A stretch of 64,000 nucleotides of DNA, taken from positions 2,472,001 to 2,536,000 of the forward strand of contig ATWD01000001.1 in assembly GCA_000421065.1 (NCBI GenBank). Reading direction: 5' to 3'. Both the position numbers and the translations under genes were made by a program. The notes beneath the pieces were generated by a model. It was not told the origin of the DNA. It searched no databases and was given only the letters and a program-made list of their open reading frames with translations. This DNA comes from Acidobacteriaceae bacterium TAA 166. GTDB lineage: Bacteria; Acidobacteriota; Terriglobia; Terriglobales; Acidobacteriaceae. Below are positions 17,120-25,434 of the stretch, in pieces (the stretch's first letter is position 1; the number at the start of each line of letters is the position of its first letter).

Positions 17120-18823
17120 TTAGACCTCTTTGACTCCATCCACAAAGGCCTTCAGCTTGCGGCTGCGGCTGGGGTGACGCAGCTTGCGCAGCGCCTTGGC
17201 CTCTATCTGCCGGATGCGCTCGCGCGTCACCTGGAAGCTCTGGCCGACCTCCTCGAGCGTGTGCTCGGAGCCGTCCTCGAGCCCGAAGCGCATCTTGATC
17301 ACGCGCTCCTCGCGCGGGGTCAGCGTGCGTAGCACCTGCGAAGTGTACTCCTTCAGGTTGACCGAGATCACCGCGTCTGACGGCGAGACCGCCATGCGGT
17401 CTTCGATGAAGTCCCCGAGATGCGAGTCTTCCTCTTCTCCGATCGGGGTCTCGAGCGAGATGGGCTCCTGCGCGATCTTGAGGACCTTGCGGACCTTCGC
17501 GACAGGGATATCCATGCGCCGGGCAATCTCTTCCGAAGACGCTTCGCGACCCAGCTCCTGAACGAGCTGGCGGGAGGTGCGGATGAGCTTGTTGATCGTC
17601 TCGATCATGTGGACCGGGATACGGATGGTGCGGGCCTGATCGGCGATGGCGCGGGTGATGGCCTGACGAATCCACCACGTCGCGTAGGTCGAGAATTTGT
17701 ACCCGCGACGGTACTCGAACTTGTCGACCGCCTTCATCAGGCCGATGTTGCCCTCCTGAATCAGGTCGAGGAACTGCAGGCCGCGGTTGGTGTACTTCTT
17801 CGCGATGGAGACGACGAGGCGGAGATTGGCCTCGATCAGCTCGCGCTTGGCCCGCTCCGCGTCCATGTCGCCCTGGATCATCTCGCGCTGCGTGCGCTTC
17901 AGGTCGATGATCGAGATTCCGGCATCGGCCTCGAGGTGCTCGAGATCGGTGCGGCAGTTCTTCTGCTGGCGCTTGTACTCCTTGCGCAGCTCCTCAGATT
18001 TCGAGGCCTCGTGCTTGGTCTCGAGCGTCTTGATCTGGCGCTCGAGCGTCCGCATGGAGTCGACGGTCTTGTTAACCTTGTCGAGCAGGCGCTTCTTCTC
18101 GGAGTTCGTATACTTCAGCTCGCGCACCACGCGGTTGATGTAGACGTGCTCGCGACCGATCAGCCAGCGGGTCTTTCGGGTCTCCTTAAGCTTCGCCTTC
18201 GCGTCCTTGGCGACGGGGGCGGCCAGCTTCTCCTCGAAGACGGCGATCTTCTTCTGGTGCTTCAGGATGACGTCGATGCGGCCGACGGTCTGCTTGACCC
18301 GTGCCTGCAGAATCTCCTCGGTCAGCTCCTCCTCATCGAAGGTGACGACCTCCTTGATGTTGCGGACGCCGCGACGCAGGTCCTCGCCCAGGGCGACGAT
18401 CTCGCGAATCACGATCGGTGAGCGCGAGATGGCTTTCATCACGCGAAGCTGTCCGCGCTCGATGCGCTTGGCGATCTCCACCTCACCCTCGCGGGTGAGC
18501 AGGGGAACGGTTCCCATCTCGCGCAGATACATGCGGACGGGGTCGTTGGTCTTCTCCAGGGTTCCAGGCGAGAGGTCGAGCTCAACGTCCTCGCCCTCCT
18601 CCCCAGCCTCGGGCTCGTACTTGTCGCGGTCGAACTTATCGCCCGACAACACGTCGATGCCCTGGGTGTTGATGGTGGTCAGCAGATCGTCGAGATCGTC
18701 TGGAGTGGTGATATCGCCGGGCAGGAGGTCATTAACCTCGCCATAGGTCAGATACCCCTTTTCCTTTCCCGTTTCGATCAGCTTGTCAATGTCTTCTTCG
18801 TACTTGTCGATTTCTTCGGCCAC
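17120..18823 (-). CDS. rpoD: Primary RNA polymerase sigma factor RpoD (sigma-70)
   Basis: The 567-residue protein has region 1.1 at the N-terminus, region 1.2 as [21 protein letters not shown] (near residue 92), a long charged non-conserved region (about 150-320) and region 2 with [20 protein letters not shown] and the -10-recognising [14 protein letters not shown]. Region 3 starts at RIPVHMIET, and region 4 has the helix-turn-helix [21 protein letters not shown]. This is the housekeeping sigma of a group 1 type. It uses a GTG start with GAGGAG about 10 nt upstream. It is co-oriented with dnaG, but four unrelated genes lie between them. Confidence 0.97.
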   Translation of the reverse strand: MAEEIDKYEEDIDKLIETGKEKGYLTYGEVNDLLPGDITTPDDLDDLLTTINTQGIDVLSGDKFDRDKYEPEAGEEGEDVELDLSPGTLEKTNDPVRMYLREMGTVPLLTREGEVEIAKRIERGQLRVMKAISRSPIVIREIVALGEDLRRGVRNIKEVVTFDEEELTEEILQARVKQTVGRIDVILKHQKKIAVFEEKLAAPVAKDAKAKLKETRKTRWLIGREHVYINRVVRELKYTNSEKKRLLDKVNKTVDSMRTLERQIKTLETKHEASKSEELRKEYKRQQKNCRTDLEHLEADAGISIIDLKRTQREMIQGDMDAERAKRELIEANLRLVVSIAKKYTNRGLQFLDLIQEGNIGLMKAVDKFEYRRGYKFSTYATWWIRQAITRAIADQARTIRIPVHMIETINKLIRTSRQLVQELGREASSEEIARRMDIPVAKVRKVLKIAQEPISLETPIGEEEDSHLGDFIEDRMAVSPSDAVISVNLKEYTSQVLRTLTPREERVIKMRFGLEDGSEHTLEEVGQSFQVTRERIRQIEAKALRKLRHPSRSRKLKAFVDGVKEV

Positions 18824-19037
18824 GAGGGTGCGCGCTCCTCAAAATAATCTTTAATGGGATGCCGCTCAGGCGAGATTCTGCTGTATCAGGCGGACCTATC
18901 CCTGGGTTGATTCCGTGGTGTCAGGGAGCAAGTAGCGGTTTAGACCGCTTTGGCCAGCCAAAGACCTGTCAGAGAGGTCAGGCGTTCAAGGGCACACTTC
19001 CCCAGCGAATCACAGGATACCACAACTGTTAGACGTC

Positions 19038-19283
19038 TCAAGAGGAGAAAAGATTCGGCGCAGGATCCCGTAGGGACTCCCCACGCGTTCCGCCCTGATG
19101 GGCGGGACATCGCCGCAGATGAATATCCGTGCCGTTCGAACCGTAGTCGTAACCGCAATGGCTGCAACGCAGATGATAGATCGTCTGGCCGGGAAAGCTT
19201 ACCGAAGGAAAGCCGGTCCGGGAGACGACGATCTGGCCGTGCTTGTTGCGGTATCCGGGGTCGGTGGTCTTGTGTCGGGGCAT
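19038..19283 (-). CDS. Small zinc-ribbon-like protein
   Basis: I take the ATG at 19283 (MPRHKTTDPG) over a TTG four codons upstream; 81 residues. The core is YRNKHGQIVVSRTGFPS, then YHLRCSHCGYDYGSNGTDIHLRRCP, where CSHC and a later CP with His form a likely zinc knuckle. Similar small proteins of unknown function occur as single genes in many genomes; a nucleic-acid role is often supposed but not shown. It lies between the toxin-antitoxin pair and rpoD. The 18824-19037 gap holds an AGCGGT/ACCGCT hairpin and no further gene. Confidence 0.65.
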   Translation of the reverse strand: MPRHKTTDPGYRNKHGQIVVSRTGFPSVSFPGQTIYHLRCSHCGYDYGSNGTDIHLRRCPAHQGGTRGESLRDPAPNLFSS

Positions 19284-19316
19284 CTCTAACGGCAATTTTA
19301 ATGCGCGCTAAGTCCT

Positions 19317-19706
19317 TCAGAGAGCCTCAGCATGGGCGGAGAACCAAGCCGTTAACTCTTCCTCGGAGAGCGAGCCTTCGGCGAGCCGGAGAAAGGTCAG
19401 GTAGGTCTCTTCGCGGCTGGCCTCGATCTCCCACCCGTTCAGCCTCAGAAACGTATGCGAGACGACCAGAGCAGTCCGCTTGTTGCCGTTGATAAAGGCG
19501 TGATTCCGCGCAATCCCGAAGGCATACGAGGCTGCCAGAGGAAAAAGATCGGGACTCTCCGAGTAAGTGAAGACTTTTTTCGGCTTGGCGAGAGCCGAGT
19601 CCAGCAGGCTTTCGTCACGAATGCCGCCAGAGCCTCCATGCTCCGCCAGTTGCTCCTGATGCATAGCAAGCACCGAAGGCTTACTCACCCAGCGTGGCTC
19701 CTTCAT
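19317..19706 (-). CDS. Doc-type toxin (Fic/Doc family)
   Basis: The 129-residue protein matches death-on-curing toxins: N-terminal SVLAMHQEQLAEHGGSGGIRDESLLDSAL, then AASYAFGIARNHAFINGNKRTAL, where HAFINGNKR is the Fic active-site loop (HXFX[D/N]GNKR; Asn here at the D/N position). Doc of phage P1 phosphorylates EF-Tu and arrests translation. The gene follows the AbrB-type antitoxin with a TAATG overlap, so the two are translationally coupled. All conserved loop residues are present, so the toxin looks intact. Confidence 0.9.
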   Translation of the reverse strand: MKEPRWVSKPSVLAMHQEQLAEHGGSGGIRDESLLDSALAKPKKVFTYSESPDLFPLAASYAFGIARNHAFINGNKRTALVVSHTFLRLNGWEIEASREETYLTFLRLAEGSLSEEELTAWFSAHAEAL

Positions 19707-19933
19707 TATTCGGCAAGCCTGCGCAGAACATCGCGATTCTTGCGCATGACGTGCCGGGCCGCCTCCATCTGTTCCGCAAAGTCCTGGTCGTAAGGAGTAA
19801 GCTCGATCCCATTGGCGGTCTCAGTAATAAAAAGCTGGTCCCCCTTCTCGAGGTGCAGCTTCGCCAAAATCTCCTTCGGCAGAACAATGCCCGCTGAGTT
19901 GCCGACGGTCGTGATCTTCACCGCAGTGGCCAT
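19706..19933 (-). CDS. AbrB/MazE-type antitoxin
   Basis: The 75-residue protein has an N-terminal swapped-hairpin AbrB domain (VKITTVGNSAGIVLPKEILAKLHLEKGDQLFITET) that binds DNA, and a C-terminal charged helix (FAEQMEAARHVMRKNRDVLRRLAE) suited to wrapping the toxin. Pairing of AbrB antitoxins with Doc toxins is known. A TATAAT box inside a perfect 7-bp dyad lies 18 nt upstream, suggesting autoregulation by the complex. The start has AGGGTCC upstream, a moderate ribosome site. Confidence 0.9.
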   Translation of the reverse strand: MATAVKITTVGNSAGIVLPKEILAKLHLEKGDQLFITETANGIELTPYDQDFAEQMEAARHVMRKNRDVLRRLAE

Positions 19934-19950
19934 AGGACCCTCCGAGGTTA

Positions 19951-19969
19951 ATTATAACCAAAGTTATAA
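19951..19969 (-). promoter_or_regulatory. Promoter/operator of the toxin-antitoxin operon
   Basis: A perfect dyad TTATAAC-CAAA-GTTATAA (19952-19969) overlaps a minus-strand TATAAT (19951-19956), 18 nt before the antitoxin start. AbrB-type antitoxins commonly bind such AT-rich dyads to repress their own operon. It ends 3 nt from the stop codon of the flippase gene. Confidence 0.55.
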
Positions 19970-19972
19970 CAT

Positions 19973-21364
19973 TTAGCCCTGCGGCTGAGGCGACCTCTTC
20001 AACCGGGCCATCAGCGCCGCGGGCCGTAACGACTGCGGATACTGGAACATGGCGGCGGTAAACTCCGCAAAGGTATCGTGCGCGAGCTTCAGCGAGGCGG
20101 GTAGCACATACAGATTCATCACCAGCTCCGAGACCAGCAGCGAGGCCGCCGCCCAGTAGAGGCCGAGATACTTCGCCGTGAAGTAGGTCAGCACCACCGT
20201 AACGCTGGTTCCGAAGAGAAACCATGCGGCCAGCTTCTGGTGCTTGTTCACGGCCTGCAACAGGGTTGCCGACGTCGACCAGAGCGAGAAGCCGATGACG
20301 ACCAGCAGAAGGATCGCGAGCAGGCCGCGGCTCGGCGGGACATGCCCTCCGGTCCAGCGGTGAAGGAACCATGGTCCCAGGGTCATCATGGCCGCGACCA
20401 CCACGATCGCGATGATCAGGCCCATCTGGCAGGCTCGGCGATGCAGCGTACGGGTCAGGGCGATGTCGTTGCTGCCAAAGGAGGCCGACAGCTCCGGCCA
20501 GAAGGTATTGTTCACCATCTGCACCATCTGGAGGGCAACGCGCGAGACCGTCCGGGCAGTTCCGAAGACCACGACCGCAGTCGGTCCAAGAGCGTATCCG
20601 ACCGCCATCAGGGTTCCCTGCAGATTCAGGGCGAGGCCCACGGGGAAGGCCATGAAAGCGAAGGCCGGACCGCTCAGCCGCTTGATCTCGGCGAAGCTGG
20701 CATACTTCCAGCCGTACCGGATCCAGGGAATATCGCGCCAGACCATGAAGCAGAGCACGAGGGTCAAAAAGGCGTTCGCTCCGGCGAAGACCAGCGCCGT
20801 CGACCGGGCTCCTCCGCCCAGGCAGACCGGAATCAGCATCAGGCAGAAGGCGATCAGGGAGAAGGTGCTCTTGACGAACGAGCCATAGGCGTAGCGGCCG
20901 ATGCAGCGGTAGGCCGACTGCAGCAGAGCCTCAAGCTGGCCCAGAAGAACCGAGCACCCCAGATAAAAGATGATCCACTTGGCGTCGATCTCTCCAATCG
21001 CATGCAGCTTCAGCAACTTAGCTGCCGGAACCAGATAAAGCAATCCCGCCAGAAGAGCGATGCAGGTAACGCAGATGATCATGATCAGCCACCAGCAGCT
21101 CTGAAAGACACGCAGAGCTCCCTCGCGATCGCCCCGCGCCGTCATCATCGACATCTCGTTGGCGGCGACGTTGCCGAAGCCGAAGTTGCTGACGTTCAGA
21201 TACGTCGGTACAGCGATGACGATCATCCACTCGCCGTAGAGAGGTACGCTCCAGAAGTGAAGAAAGACCGGGACCTGGACCAGCTGAATGATGGTCGTGG
21301 CCAGCTTGCTCACCCAGTTGGAGAGGAATCCGAAGATAAGCCGTCGTTTGGTCGAGGGGTCCAT
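19973..21364 (-). CDS. Wzx-like oligosaccharide flippase / MOP-family transporter
   Basis: The 463-residue protein has about 12-14 hydrophobic helices and the N-terminal pattern RRLIFGFLSNWVSKLATTIIQLVQVPVFLHFWSVPLYGEWMI, typical of MOP/polysaccharide transporters, where the first helix ends before a conserved YG(E)W/L stretch. It would translocate lipid-linked repeat units across the inner membrane. It is not beside the polymerase and chain-length genes at 8-10 kb but between dnaG and the toxin-antitoxin pair. The C-terminus is cytoplasmic and basic. Confidence 0.8.
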   Translation of the reverse strand: MDPSTKRRLIFGFLSNWVSKLATTIIQLVQVPVFLHFWSVPLYGEWMIVIAVPTYLNVSNFGFGNVAANEMSMMTARGDREGALRVFQSCWWLIMIICVTCIALLAGLLYLVPAAKLLKLHAIGEIDAKWIIFYLGCSVLLGQLEALLQSAYRCIGRYAYGSFVKSTFSLIAFCLMLIPVCLGGGARSTALVFAGANAFLTLVLCFMVWRDIPWIRYGWKYASFAEIKRLSGPAFAFMAFPVGLALNLQGTLMAVGYALGPTAVVVFGTARTVSRVALQMVQMVNNTFWPELSASFGSNDIALTRTLHRRACQMGLIIAIVVVAAMMTLGPWFLHRWTGGHVPPSRGLLAILLLVVIGFSLWSTSATLLQAVNKHQKLAAWFLFGTSVTVVLTYFTAKYLGLYWAAASLLVSELVMNLYVLPASLKLAHDTFAEFTAAMFQYPQSLRPAALMARLKRSPQPQG

Positions 21365-21554
21365 GCGGGTCCGATCTCAGCTTTGCCCGGCCGGCGGCGT
21401 TCTCTGTTCCTCACACAAGGAGGAGACGCGGTGGGGGAGAGTTGGAATGGTCGCCTCAAGGTTACCGGCCACACAAGAGGCAGGGAATCCCAGGGAGGAG
21501 ATTGAGGGCTTGGCCATCGTCTTCGATTGTACCAAGCGTATGTTACGAAAGTGT

Positions 21555-23357
21555 TCAGTGCTCCCGCAGGCGCCGGTCGAGTTCTCGCTTTTCCTCAGTG
21601 AGCTTTAATAGCATTTGATCGTCTCCGCGCCGCCCTGCTTCACTCATAAGCCCACGCAGTTCACGTTGACGCCTCTCGAGATAGCGATGCTCACGGGTGT
21701 GCAAAGCATGTTCTACCTGTTCGATTAAGGAAATCTGTTGGTTTATGGAGCCTTCAGTAGCGTCTGAGTGCTCCAGCGAACGCGCCAGAAGCACCCGGCT
21801 GGACTGGTCCGGGGCGGCGTCCAAAGGATTCGCCGGTGCCGGAGACAGCACCAGGGCCTCTAAAACCGCCGACGCAGGAAGACCGTCATACCACTCCGGA
21901 TGCTCAGCGAGTTGGGCAGCGGCAAGCTGTCGTGCCGGGTCGCTCTCGGGAAGTACCAGTGCCCGAAGCAGAATCCGCTCCGTCTCGCTGGCCGGGTCGT
22001 GCGAGTGCGACCGCACGCTCTCGCCCCTCTGCTGCGCCGCCTGCCGCAGCTCCTGCCGGAGAATCGCCGAGTCGATCCCTAGCTTCTGCGCCGCATCGGC
22101 GGCGAACTCATCCCTCTGCAAGGGCGACGGAATCTTCCGGATGTGCGGCAACAGGAAGTTCATCGCCTTTACCTTGGCGTCGGCGGTGCGGCCGGGAAAC
22201 TCCTGCCGTGCGCGTTCGATCAGGTAGTCCATATAACGATGCGCCGAACGAACCGCGGCGGTATAAGTTGCGAGACCGCGCTCCCGGATGTAGCGGTCCG
22301 GGTCGAGACCATCGTCCAGCAGCACAATGCGGACGTCGAATCCCTCCTCGATCAGCATCGCTCCAGCCTTCTCGGCAGCAGTGCGCCCTGCCGTGTCGGG
22401 ATCGAAGTTGAGGATCACCTGCTTGTTCGGGCTGAAGCGCGAGAGCAGACGCACCTGCGCTTCGGTGAAGGCCGTCCCCGAGGTTGCGACGACGTTGCGA
22501 ATCCCCGCCATGAAAACCGAGATGCAGTCCATCTGTCCCTCGACCAGCAAGGCAAAGCCGAGGCTGCGAATCTCCGGCCGCGCCTTGTCGAGATTGAACA
22601 GCACATGCCCCTTGGTATAGATCGGGCCCTCCGGCGAGTTCATGTACTTGGCAACGTCGCGGCCCTTCTCATCCTTCGCATCGAGAGCGCGTCCCGTGAA
22701 GGCGATGGTCCTGCCCTGCTCATTCGCGATGGGAAACATGATGCGCTTGCGGAAGCCCGCATAGAGCTGTCCCAGTGACCCATCGGCCTGCTCCTTCGAC
22801 TTGAACAGACCGCTCGCCCGCAGCGTCTCTTCGCTGAAGTGCGGCTTGAGAGCGTTGCGCATGTGATTGAAGTCGTCCGGAGCGTAGCCGATGCGGAACT
22901 TCTGAATGGTCTCGGGCGTCACTCCACGCCCGGTCAGATATTCGCGAGCGCGCGCAGCCTCAGGTGACTTCAGCGCTGCCTCGAAGTACTGCGTGGCGGC
23001 CTCGTGAATATCGAGCAGCTGACGCCGAACCCCGGCCTCGCGCGCCTCCTCGGGCGAAGAAAACTCGCGCTTCGGCAGAGGGATTCCCGCCTTCTGCGCC
23101 ACGACGCGCACTGCCTCAGGAAAAGAAATATTTTCGAGCTTCATCACGAAGGTGAAGACGTCGCCCTTCTCATGACAGCCGAAGCAATAGAAGTACCCAT
23201 GTGTGGCATTAACCGAAAAGGATCCTGTCTTCTCCTTATGAAACGGACAGAGGCCGGTGTAATTCTGTGCGCCGGTCTTTCGCAGCTTGATGTATTCGCC
23301 GATGATGCGCACGATATCGGCCTGCTGCTTCACGAGTTGGGAAAAGTTATCGGACAC
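21555..23357 (-). CDS. dnaG: DNA primase DnaG
   Basis: The 600-residue protein has the CHC2 zinc finger (CPFHKEKTGSFSVNATHGYFYCFGCH, residues about 37-62), the catalytic core with RIMFPI and the TOPRIM domain (LLVEGQMDCISVFMAGIRNVVATSGTAF, then NFDPDTAG). The usual EGYMD of TOPRIM reads EGQMD here; the acidic residues are kept. The C-terminal helicase-binding domain ends with a charged helix (EEKRELDRRLREH). It makes RNA primers for replication. The start is GTG. It precedes rpoD on the same strand, but they are separated by about 2.7 kb of other genes. Confidence 0.95.
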   Translation of the reverse strand: MSDNFSQLVKQQADIVRIIGEYIKLRKTGAQNYTGLCPFHKEKTGSFSVNATHGYFYCFGCHEKGDVFTFVMKLENISFPEAVRVVAQKAGIPLPKREFSSPEEAREAGVRRQLLDIHEAATQYFEAALKSPEAARAREYLTGRGVTPETIQKFRIGYAPDDFNHMRNALKPHFSEETLRASGLFKSKEQADGSLGQLYAGFRKRIMFPIANEQGRTIAFTGRALDAKDEKGRDVAKYMNSPEGPIYTKGHVLFNLDKARPEIRSLGFALLVEGQMDCISVFMAGIRNVVATSGTAFTEAQVRLLSRFSPNKQVILNFDPDTAGRTAAEKAGAMLIEEGFDVRIVLLDDGLDPDRYIRERGLATYTAAVRSAHRYMDYLIERARQEFPGRTADAKVKAMNFLLPHIRKIPSPLQRDEFAADAAQKLGIDSAILRQELRQAAQQRGESVRSHSHDPASETERILLRALVLPESDPARQLAAAQLAEHPEWYDGLPASAVLEALVLSPAPANPLDAAPDQSSRVLLARSLEHSDATEGSINQQISLIEQVEHALHTREHRYLERRQRELRGLMSEAGRRGDDQMLLKLTEEKRELDRRLREH

Positions 23358-23516
23358 AACGAAGCTTTCAGTCTATTCGATGGAGAAATAGCCTATGCGC
23401 TTCATCCAGAATAGTTGCGTGCGGTCCACGGGAAATCGATCCATACCTATGTTGTGGGATTTGTAAATTCCGCGAAAACTTACCCAATCAAAGTGTGTCT
23501 ATCCGTCTGGAGTTTC

Positions 23517-23549
23517 CTGAGCGGGCCAGATCAAACCAAGGCCCGCTCA
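23517..23549 (+). other. GC-rich hairpin upstream of the YXWGXW gene
   Basis: GAGCGGGCC and GGCCCGCTC form a 9-bp perfect stem with a 12-nt loop, followed by AAGCGTTG rather than a T-tract. It lies in the 5' region of the gene at 23614 and may be part of its leader; a terminator role is not supported. Confidence 0.45.
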
Positions 23550-23613
23550 AGCGTTGAACTTTCAGCTGCTTCTCGTTTTTTCAGGCAGCGGGTCCTATAA
23601 GGAGTTACCTACG

Positions 23614-24543
23614 ATGACCTCCCTCAAACTGATACGAACCTTCGTTCTTGCCGCGGTCACTGCTGTCGCCCTTCCCTCGGCCGCCCCGGCCGCCATTAAC
23701 ATCGCCATCGGCGTCTCGGTCGGCACGCCTCCGCCTGCCCTCCCCGTCTACACGCAGCCGCTTTGCCCCGGCGACGGCTACATGTGGACGCCGGGCTACT
23801 GGGCCTGGGGCCCCGCCGGCTACTACTGGGTGCCCGGAGTCTGGGTGCGTCCCCCGGCCGTCGGTGTGCTCTGGACGCCTGGCTACTGGGGATGGGGAGG
23901 ATCGGCCTACGTCTTCCATGCCGGCTACTGGGGGCCGCACATCGGCTTCTACGGCGGTATCAACTACGGCTTTGGCTATACCGGCGTCGGTTATGAGGGC
24001 GGCTATTGGAGAAACGGCGGCTTCTTCTACAACCGCTCGGTCAATAACATCACCAACGTTCACATCACCAACGTCTACAACCGCACGGTGGTGGTGAACA
24101 ACGTAAACCGCGTCAGCTACAACGGTGGCCGCGGAGGCATCGTGGCGCGTGAGAACGAGCACGAACGTGCCGCCTTCAACGAGCGTCACTTCCAGCCAAC
24201 GTCCAATCAGATGTCGCACGAGCAAGCGATGCGCAACGATCATGCGCAGTTGGCCTCCTACAATCATGGACGTCCGCAGACGGCGGCGATGTCGCGGGTA
24301 GGCGAGCGCTCTAATATCCAGCAGCAGCGCGTTTCCAATGGCGTCCGCTCCGGCCAGCTGACCCCGCGCGAGACCAGTAACATCGAGCACAACGAGCAGG
24401 ATATTCACCAGCAGGTGCGCAACGATCGCGAGGCGAACGGCGGCCACCTGACCGGGCAGGAACGGCAGCAGGTGAACCACGAACAGAACCACGCCAGCCA
24501 CGAGATCAACCACGATGCTCATAACGACCACGAACGCCGGTAA
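23614..24543 (+). CDS. Secreted YXWGXW-repeat protein with Gln/His-rich tail
   Basis: The ATG at 23614 has an AAGGAG ribosome site 9 nt upstream; 309 residues. A signal peptide (MTSLKLIRTFVLAAVTAVA, cleavage near APA-A) is followed by Trp/Tyr/Gly-rich units such as YMWTPGYWAWGPAGYYWVPG and LWTPGYWGWG, as in YXWGXW-repeat proteins. From about residue 185 the sequence is hydrophilic, with repeated NDH/NEQ/HE stretches and the motif SGQLTPRETSNIEHNEQ, repeated as GGHLTGQERQQVNHEQN. The role is unknown; a surface or envelope location is likely. A strong terminator follows. Confidence 0.75.
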   Translation: MTSLKLIRTFVLAAVTAVALPSAAPAAINIAIGVSVGTPPPALPVYTQPLCPGDGYMWTPGYWAWGPAGYYWVPGVWVRPPAVGVLWTPGYWGWGGSAYVFHAGYWGPHIGFYGGINYGFGYTGVGYEGGYWRNGGFFYNRSVNNITNVHITNVYNRTVVVNNVNRVSYNGGRGGIVARENEHERAAFNERHFQPTSNQMSHEQAMRNDHAQLASYNHGRPQTAAMSRVGERSNIQQQRVSNGVRSGQLTPRETSNIEHNEQDIHQQVRNDREANGGHLTGQERQQVNHEQNHASHEINHDAHNDHERR

Positions 24544-24552
24544 CAGTTAAGA

Positions 24553-24588
24553 AGAGCAGGCCCATCAACCTCCGGGCCTGCTCTTTTT
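24553..24588 (+). terminator. Intrinsic terminator
   Basis: AGAGCAGGCCC and GGGCCTGCTCT pair perfectly around a 10-nt loop and run into TTTTTGC, 10 nt after the stop of the YXWGXW gene. Confidence 0.9.
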
Positions 24589-24597
24589 GCAATGCAT

Positions 24598-24644
24598 GTG
24601 CGCTGCCGCGCGTAGCGGGCCCGACCGGCAGGCCATCATCTTTC
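24598..24644 (+). repeat. Palindromic intergenic element, short form (copy 4)
   Basis: GCGCTGCCGCGC on the left and GACCGGCAGGCC on the right are a mixed pair of the two arm types, around GTAGCGGGCCC. It lies just after the terminator of the YXWGXW gene and ends in TCTTTC. Confidence 0.6.
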
Positions 24645-24673
24645 ATTCCTAAATTCGCGCCTATTTTTATCGC

Positions 24674-24679
24674 TAAAAT
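24674..24679 (+). promoter_or_regulatory. Candidate -10 box of the RNA methyltransferase gene
   Basis: TAAAAT lies six nt before the GTG start codon, so transcription would begin at or next to the start codon. No Shine-Dalgarno is present. Confidence 0.4.
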
Positions 24680-24685
24680 AGCTTT

Positions 24686-25432
24686 GTGAGTCAGAATCTC
24701 GCGGACCGCATCGTCGTCGTTCTGGTGCGTGCCCGCAATCCCAACAACATCGGCGCCGCTGCCCGCGCCATGCACGACTTCGGATTCCGCCATCTGCGTG
24801 TCGTCTCCGACTACGCCCCGCCGCTCGAGTCGGCGCGCTCGGCCATCGACGCCAACGAAGTTCTTTCGACAGCCGAGACCTTCTCCTCGCTCGCAGATGC
24901 CATCGCCGACTGTACCCTCGTCGCCGGAACCACCGCCGTAGGCGAGCGGGCGCTCGAGCATCCCCTCCATCCCCTTCCCGAGGCCTCGAAGAAGATTCAT
25001 CTCGAGAGCGGCCGCATCGCTCTTCTCTTCGGCTCCGAGAAGACTGGCCTCAGCAACGAGGAGTTGAGTCACTGCCACTGGCTCCTGACCATCCCCATGC
25101 AGCAATACGAATCGATGCGTCACCCCTCGATGAATCTCGGACAGGCCGTCGCGGTATGCCTCTACGAACTGGTGAGAGATGAAGATCTGTCACTCGAAAT
25201 AGGAACTCGCGACCCCGCCCGGGCAGAAGAGATCGCGCGTTTCACCAAAATCTTCGAACAGATGCTCGTGGCCTCGGAGTACACCCGCCGGCATCCTTCG
25301 AACGCAACCGAAGAACAGGTCCGGCGCCTGGTGCTGCGCATGGGACTCAACGCCGCGGACGTGCCGGTATGGATGGGAATCGTTCGGCAGATCGTGTGGA
25401 AGATTGGAAGAAGCAGTACGGAGGAATCATAA
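24686..25432 (+). CDS. TrmJ/SpoU-type RNA methyltransferase
   Basis: The 248-residue protein has the trefoil-knot SPOUT pattern: N-terminal LVRARNPNNIGAAARAMHDFG, middle LLFGSEKTGLSNEEL, and C-terminal HPSMNLGQAVAVCLYELV, the knot that binds SAM. The NPNNIG and SMNLGQA signatures and length match the TrmH-group-1/TrmJ family, which 2'-O-methylates tRNA position 32 in bacteria. The start is GTG with no visible ribosome site but a TAAAAT close upstream. The DPP4-type gene begins immediately after its stop. Confidence 0.9.
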   Translation: MSQNLADRIVVVLVRARNPNNIGAAARAMHDFGFRHLRVVSDYAPPLESARSAIDANEVLSTAETFSSLADAIADCTLVAGTTAVGERALEHPLHPLPEASKKIHLESGRIALLFGSEKTGLSNEELSHCHWLLTIPMQQYESMRHPSMNLGQAVAVCLYELVRDEDLSLEIGTRDPARAEEIARFTKIFEQMLVASEYTRRHPSNATEEQVRRLVLRMGLNAADVPVWMGIVRQIVWKIGRSSTEES

Positions 25433-25434
25433 GG

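Noticed and set aside
20240..21505. 421-codon plus-strand frame over the flippase
   Set aside because: Hydrophilic, Arg/Gln/Asp-rich shadow of a membrane-protein gene.
23517..23549. Terminator for dnaG region or YXWGXW gene
   Set aside because: No T-tract on either side and it lies upstream of both genes' starts; kept only as a hairpin.
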